Below are positions 4,852-7,819 of a stretch of DNA of 7,819 nt, piece by piece. A program made the position numbers and the translations under genes. The stretch's first letter is position 1. Every line of letters begins with the position of its first letter. The stretch is from Chloroflexi bacterium RBG_16_68_14. Its GTDB lineage: Bacteria > Chloroflexota > Dehalococcoidia > DSTF01 > RBG-16-68-14. Under the pieces are notes generated by a model. The model worked only from the letters and a program-made list of their open reading frames with translations. It ran no database searches and was not told the DNA's origin. The stretch lies in assembly GCA_001796995.1 (NCBI GenBank), contig MGOB01000004.1, positions 29,606 through 37,424 on the forward strand. Reading direction: 5' to 3'.

Positions 4852-5598
4852 CTAATCGGCCGCCTCGCCCGCCTCGCGCAGGATGGCGCGCAGGGTGGCG
4901 GCGTTCTCGATGGCGTAGCCAAAGGCGTCGTTGTTGAAGTAGACGTAGACCTCGCGCACGTCCTCCGGCAGCGCCCGCAGCCGCCCGGCCCAGCCGGCGA
5001 GCTGCCGGTCGCTGTAGCGACCGCCGTAGAGCTCGTTGCTGCCGTGGAAGCGCAGGTAGGCGATGTCCGAGGTCGCCTCCAGCGGCGTCTCCGAGTCGAC
5101 CATGTGGTAGGCGCAGAAGGCCGCATCGTAGCGGCGCAGGGTGGCGAAGGTCTCCGGCTGGAACCAGTCCCGGCGGCGAAACTCGAAGGCGTGCCGCACG
5201 TCCCGGGGCAGGACCATGAGGAAGGACTCCAGCCGATCCAGGTCGCACTTCATCTGGGGCGGAAGCTGCCAGAGCACGGGGCCCAGGTGGTCGCCCAGCA
5301 GCCGGGCGCGTCCCACGAAGGTCTCCACCGGCTCCTCGCAGCCGCGCAGGCGCTTGATGTGGGTGATGAAGCGGCTGCCCTTGACGGCGTAGCGAAAGCC
5401 GGACGGCGCCTGCCGGCACCACTGCTCCCAGGCGCCCTCCTTGGGGAGGCGGTAGAAGGTGTTATTGATCTCGACGGTGGAGAAGTGGCGGGCGTAGTGA
5501 GCGAACCACTCGCGCTGCTTCAGCTCTCGGGGATAGAAGACGTCCCGCCAGTGGGGATAGACCCAGCCGGAGGTGCCGACCCAATAGCGACGGCTCAT
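4852..5598 (-). CDS. DUF72 (YecE-like) TIM-barrel protein
   Basis: A 248-residue protein of the DUF72/COG1801 family, whose biochemical role is not established. Family landmarks are all present: VGTSGWVYPHW (residues 7-17), FSTVEINNTFYRLP (39-52), FRYAVKGSRFITHIKRL (68-84), GPVLWQLPP (106-114), AFEFRRRDWF (137-146), and YVYFNNDAFGYAIENAATLR (218-237). Length is normal. ATG 5598 is where homology starts; the frame stays open another 62 codons upstream, but that part overlaps the cohesin-like gene in another frame. The ribosome site is weak. It lies 34 bases after the cohesin-like gene's stop on the same strand, so the two are probably cotranscribed, though no functional link is obvious. Confidence 0.92.
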   Translation of the reverse strand: MSRRYWVGTSGWVYPHWRDVFYPRELKQREWFAHYARHFSTVEINNTFYRLPKEGAWEQWCRQAPSGFRYAVKGSRFITHIKRLRGCEEPVETFVGRARLLGDHLGPVLWQLPPQMKCDLDRLESFLMVLPRDVRHAFEFRRRDWFQPETFATLRRYDAAFCAYHMVDSETPLEATSDIAYLRFHGSNELYGGRYSDRQLAGWAGRLRALPEDVREVYVYFNNDAFGYAIENAATLRAILREAGEAAD

Positions 5599-5632
5599 TC
5601 CACGTTGCGCCCCAGGCCGCCGGGGGGCGCGC

Positions 5633-6517
5633 CTAGCGCCGCCGCCCGCGCGCGGCCAGGCGCGAGCCGAGGAGCAGGAGCGCCGTGCCGGCGAAGGCGA
5701 GCGCGCTGCCCAGCACCAGCGGCGGCAGCGTCGCGCCCGGCGGTTGGTAACCCGTCCCGGCCGAGGGCCCGCGGGCTGGGCCACCCTCCGAAGCGGCGCC
5801 GTCGGGCGCGTCGACGACGCCGGGCTCGCCCCCGCCGATCACGCTCGGCCTGTCATTGCTGTCCGAGCTGTCGCCGCCGTCATCGTCCCCGGCGTCGTCG
5901 GGTACCGGCGTAGGCGCCGTCTGCGGCGCGCCGGCCACCTCGACGATGCCGCCGGCCGCGGTGAGCGGGATCGAGTCGGCCAGGGGCCCGCTGAGCTGCG
6001 CCTCCAGCACCAGGTAGCTGACGCCGTTGGCCAGGGGAGCCAGGGTGATGGTGGCGAGCGCCCCCGACCCCTGCGGGCCGGCCGCCGAGCCGGTGGTGAC
6101 ACAGCCCACCGCGAGCTGCCCGCGCTCCGGGGTGCGTTCCAGGCACTGAGCGGAGCGCCCAGACCCCTGGAAGATGTCGCCGGCTTCCGCGTCGGTTACG
6201 TCCACGACGTTGGGGTCAAAGTAGAGGAGCACCTCGTAGGCGCCCAGCCCTTCCGAAGGCTCGTACCGGTCCGGCACCGTGTCCCGGTCATCGTCATAGG
6301 CGACGGTACCGTGGTGGTCGAGGCCGCTGAGCTCGATGCGAACGAAGAAGGCCCCGTCCGAGTAGTCGACGCGGGAGGCGAGGGGCTCCAGCCGCACGCT
6401 GGCGCTGGGCGCGGCGCCGACGGGGCCGGCGCCCCCTCCGCTAGCGGCAGCGGCCAGGAGCGCCGCCGCGAGGCCGACGGGCAGTAGCCTCGCGATGCTT
6501 CTTATCGATCGCTCCAC
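5633..6517 (-). CDS. Exported, membrane-anchored cohesin-like domain protein
   Basis: A 294-residue protein with a signal peptide (basic start MERSIRSIAR, then LLPVGLAAALLAAAA; cleavage likely near APSAS, about residue 37). Residues 39-196 form a beta-rich domain resembling cohesin-type modules: FFVRIELSGL, GAYEVLLYFDPNVVDVTDAEAG, and ALATITLAPLANGVSYLVLE. An Asp-rich loop, YDDDRDTVPDRYE (74-86), could bind calcium. C125 and C139 may form a disulfide. An acidic linker (207-222) and a Gly/Pro/Ala-rich stretch lead to a C-terminal membrane helix (about 264-284) and a basic end, AARGRRR, so the protein is anchored with its domain outside. The start is GTG at 6517, with GGAAGG 6 bases upstream. 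No dockerin partner is seen. Probable first gene of an operon with the DUF72 gene. Confidence 0.78.
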   Translation of the reverse strand: MERSIRSIARLLPVGLAAALLAAAASGGGAGPVGAAPSASVRLEPLASRVDYSDGAFFVRIELSGLDHHGTVAYDDDRDTVPDRYEPSEGLGAYEVLLYFDPNVVDVTDAEAGDIFQGSGRSAQCLERTPERGQLAVGCVTTGSAAGPQGSGALATITLAPLANGVSYLVLEAQLSGPLADSIPLTAAGGIVEVAGAPQTAPTPVPDDAGDDDGGDSSDSNDRPSVIGGGEPGVVDAPDGAASEGGPARGPSAGTGYQPPGATLPPLVLGSALAFAGTALLLLGSRLAARGRRR

Positions 6518-6562
6518 CGTTCACCTTCCGCTCCCCCTCTCCAACGAAGCACCTGCCGCTGC

Positions 6563-6591
6563 GTGACAGGCCCCGCTGCTCTCCGTATGAT
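6563..6591 (+). promoter_or_regulatory. Candidate sigma70-type promoter of pcm
   Basis: GTGACA at 6563-6568 and TATGAT at 6586-6591, each one base from consensus, with the ideal 17-base spacer. Transcription would begin near 6598 and leave a leader of about 125 bases before the TTG start at 6724. Confidence 0.6.
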
Positions 6592-6646
6592 ATCGCATGA
6601 TCGCGCTTCAGGGGCAATGTTAGGGGCGGCCCCCGTGTGCTAAGCT

Positions 6647-6677
6647 GCGGCCGGACGGCCGCCCCGACTTGTCGGGG
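6647..6677 (+). repeat. Tandem hairpins in the pcm leader
   Basis: Two inverted repeats back to back: GCGGCC/GGCCGC with a 4-base loop (6647-6662) and CCCCGAC/GTCGGGG with a 2-base loop (6662-6677). They share base 6662, so both cannot form completely at once. No T-tract follows, so they are not a standard terminator; the ribosome site lies 34 bases further on. Confidence 0.55.
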
Positions 6678-6723
6678 ACCGACCCCCTGCGGGCAACGGC
6701 GAGAGACCGACGGAGGGCAAGCC

Positions 6724-7404
6724 TTGCCCATCGACTACCAGGCAGCCCGGGAGGATCTGGTTCGTTCCCTGCGAGCGGAGATCCGCGAAGAGCGGCTGCT
6801 GGCCGCCTTCGCGCAGGTGCCGCGGGAGCGCTTCGTCCCCCCGGAGCTACAACGCTACGCCTACGACGACCGGCCCTTGCCCATCGGCCACGGCCAGACG
6901 ATCTCGCAGCCCCTGATGGTGGCGATCATGACCCAGGCGCTGGAGCTCCGGGGCGACGAGAAGGTGCTGGAGGTGGGCACCGGCTCCGGCTACCAGGCGG
7001 CGCTCCTCTCGCTGCTGGCGCGGGAGGTGGTGAGCGTCGAGCGCATCGCGGAGCTGGCGGAGGCGGCCGCCCGGCGGCTGCAGGAACTGGGCTACGCCAA
7101 CGTGCGGGTCTTCGTCGCCGGGACGGGGCTGGGCTGGCCCCAGGAGGCGCCGTACGACGCCATCACCGTCACCGCCGGCGCGCCGGACGTCCCGACATCG
7201 CTGGTCGATCAACTGGCGATGGGCGGCCGGATGGTGGTGCCGGTGGGCGGGCGCCGCCTTCAGCAGCTCGTGCGGGTCACCAGGTCGGAGCGGGGGGTGA
7301 CCATGGAGCGGCTGGGAGAGTGCCGCTTCGTCCCCCTCATCGCGCCGGAGGAGGGCTGGCCGGAGTGGGAGGCCTCGGACAACGGTGCGGCGCCCTGGCC
7401 CTAG
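6724..7404 (+). CDS. pcm: Protein-L-isoaspartate O-methyltransferase
   Basis: A 226-residue S-adenosylmethionine-dependent enzyme that methylates isoaspartyl residues in aged proteins, starting their repair in the cytoplasm. Family landmarks: VPRERFVPPE (residues 32-41), YDDRPLPIGHGQTISQP (47-63), SAM motif I VLEVGTGSGYQAALL (81-95), APYDAITVTAGAPDVP (142-157), and LVDQLAMGGRMVVPVG (160-175). The start is TTG 6724, chosen because GGAGGG at 6712-6717 is 6 bases upstream; the frame opens at GTG 6637 but the added residues are unlike the family. One oddity: the usual GDG after the fourth strand reads GTG here (T134). The TAG stop sits in a 6-base-stem hairpin. Single gene, divergent from the cohesin-like gene. 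Confidence 0.93.
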   Translation: MPIDYQAAREDLVRSLRAEIREERLLAAFAQVPRERFVPPELQRYAYDDRPLPIGHGQTISQPLMVAIMTQALELRGDEKVLEVGTGSGYQAALLSLLAREVVSVERIAELAEAAARRLQELGYANVRVFVAGTGLGWPQEAPYDAITVTAGAPDVPTSLVDQLAMGGRMVVPVGGRRLQQLVRVTRSERGVTMERLGECRFVPLIAPEEGWPEWEASDNGAAPWP

Positions 7405-7414
7405 ACGGAGGGCC
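7397..7414 (+). terminator. Hairpin over the pcm stop codon
   Basis: GGCCCT and AGGGCC pair across a 6-base loop, with the pcm TAG at 7402-7404. There is no T-tract, so at best it is a weak or non-standard terminator. Confidence 0.35.
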
Positions 7415-7418
7415 GGCG

Positions 7419-7451
7419 GTCACGGGTCACGGGTCAAGGGTCAAGGGTCGA
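7419..7451. repeat. Heptamer tandem repeat
   Basis: Units of 7 bases: GTCACGG twice, GTCAAGG twice, then a partial GTCGA. It lies between the pcm hairpin and the next gene's promoter. Confidence 0.85.
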
Positions 7452-7481
7452 GTAATCGCTGGTTGCTGGTGGCTGGGGCGG

Positions 7482-7510
7482 TTGACAACCGCTGGGGCGC
7501 CGCCTATAGT
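7482..7510 (+). promoter_or_regulatory. Sigma70-type promoter of the RCC1-repeat gene
   Basis: TTGACA at 7482-7487 (perfect) and TATAGT at 7505-7510, with a 17-base spacer. The transcript would start near 7517, leaving a leader of about 92 bases with a small hairpin (TGGGCA/TGCCCA, 7562-7579). Confidence 0.8.
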
Positions 7511-7608
7511 GATTGCGCTTCACAGCACACGGGTGGTCAGTGGCGGGCACGAGGGGTGATCTGGGCACACGGATGCCCACCACAGGCCACATGCGGGGGA
7601 GGTACGGT

Positions 7609-7819
7609 ATGCGTTCGCTACGATTCCTTCTAGGCTTGGGCATGCTCGGCCTGGCGGCTCTGGTAGGCGTCACCCTGCTCTGGCCGCGGGCTGAACCGGT
7701 CGCAGCAACGGGGAGCGCCGCCGTCAGCGCCGGCGCTGCCTACACCTGCGCCCTCACCACCGCGGGCGGGGTAAAGTGCTGGGGCTCCAACCGCTCCGGC
7801 CAGTTGGGGGACGGGACGA
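7609..7819 (+). CDS. Secreted RCC1-repeat protein (5' part, runs off the window)
   Basis: Seventy codons are visible. The start ATG 7609 has GGGGGAGG at 7595-7602, 6 bases upstream. Residues 1-25 are a signal peptide or membrane anchor: MRSLRF, then LLGLGMLGLAALVGVTLLW. After a short linker begins an RCC1-type beta-propeller blade: AGAAYTCALTTAGGVKCWGSN followed within a few residues by GQLGDGT, with the two cysteines typical of exported bacterial RCC1 repeats. Such proteins usually have six or seven repeats and often further domains; the rest lies outside. Function is unknown, probably a cell-surface interaction. A strong promoter and ribosome site suggest good expression. Confidence 0.88.
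   Translation, partial: MRSLRFLLGLGMLGLAALVGVTLLWPRAEPVAATGSAAVSAGAAYTCALTTAGGVKCWGSNRSGQLGDGT

Noticed and set aside
5599..5784. Possible 62-residue N-terminal extension of the DUF72 protein
   Set aside because: It is Arg/Ala/Pro-rich, overlaps the cohesin-like gene's C-terminal coding part, and DUF72 homology begins at MSRRYWVGTSGW.
1..7819. tRNA, rRNA or known riboswitch genes
   Set aside because: No cloverleaf-like segment, rRNA signature or recognisable riboswitch core was seen by eye on either strand.

Overview
The window is GC-rich bacterial chromosome: a counted 60-base line inside uvrC is 73% G+C. It carries many short palindromes and heptamer repeats between genes. This style, the coding fingerprints of the palindromes (GFKPAPT, VGAHGRAPL) and the surface-protein types resemble Chloroflexota metagenome genomes. 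That placement is recalled pattern, not a computed assignment.

Layout, left to right. Positions 1-296 hold a palindromic REP-like element joined to the decayed C-terminal end of a REP-associated tyrosine (RAYT/IS200-like) transposase. Positions 357-2253 are uvrC (nucleotide excision repair), which has all its domains but is split by one extra G near 1357-1361 and carries a second palindrome, inserted in frame, at 1755-1784. Positions 2254-4198 are an accessory block of lower GC: an orphan CopG-type antitoxin, a BrnT-like toxin with its own CopG-type antitoxin, an unrecognised zinc-ribbon protein, and an HNH nuclease on the opposite strand. Positions 4473-7819 return to ordinary high-GC genes: a small ABM-fold protein (+), a DUF72 protein and a secreted cohesin-like anchored protein (both -, probably one operon), pcm (+), and the start of a secreted RCC1-repeat protein (+) that runs off the window.

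The most unusual signal is at the downstream end of uvrC. The last ~37-42 bases of the gene, including the stop codon, recur twice more, directly after each of the two antitoxin genes (2586-2627 and 3238-3274). The order is uvrC tail / antitoxin / uvrC tail / toxin-antitoxin / uvrC tail / zinc-ribbon gene. This looks like repeated insertion of small cassettes at the uvrC 3' end, each leaving or restoring a copy of the gene end. Both extra tails lie in frame with the antitoxin before them, separated by its stop codon.

Functionally, uvrC and pcm are housekeeping repair genes (DNA, protein), the BrnT/CopG genes form a type II toxin-antitoxin unit with a visible promoter and twin palindromic operators, and the cohesin-like and RCC1 genes encode exported proteins.
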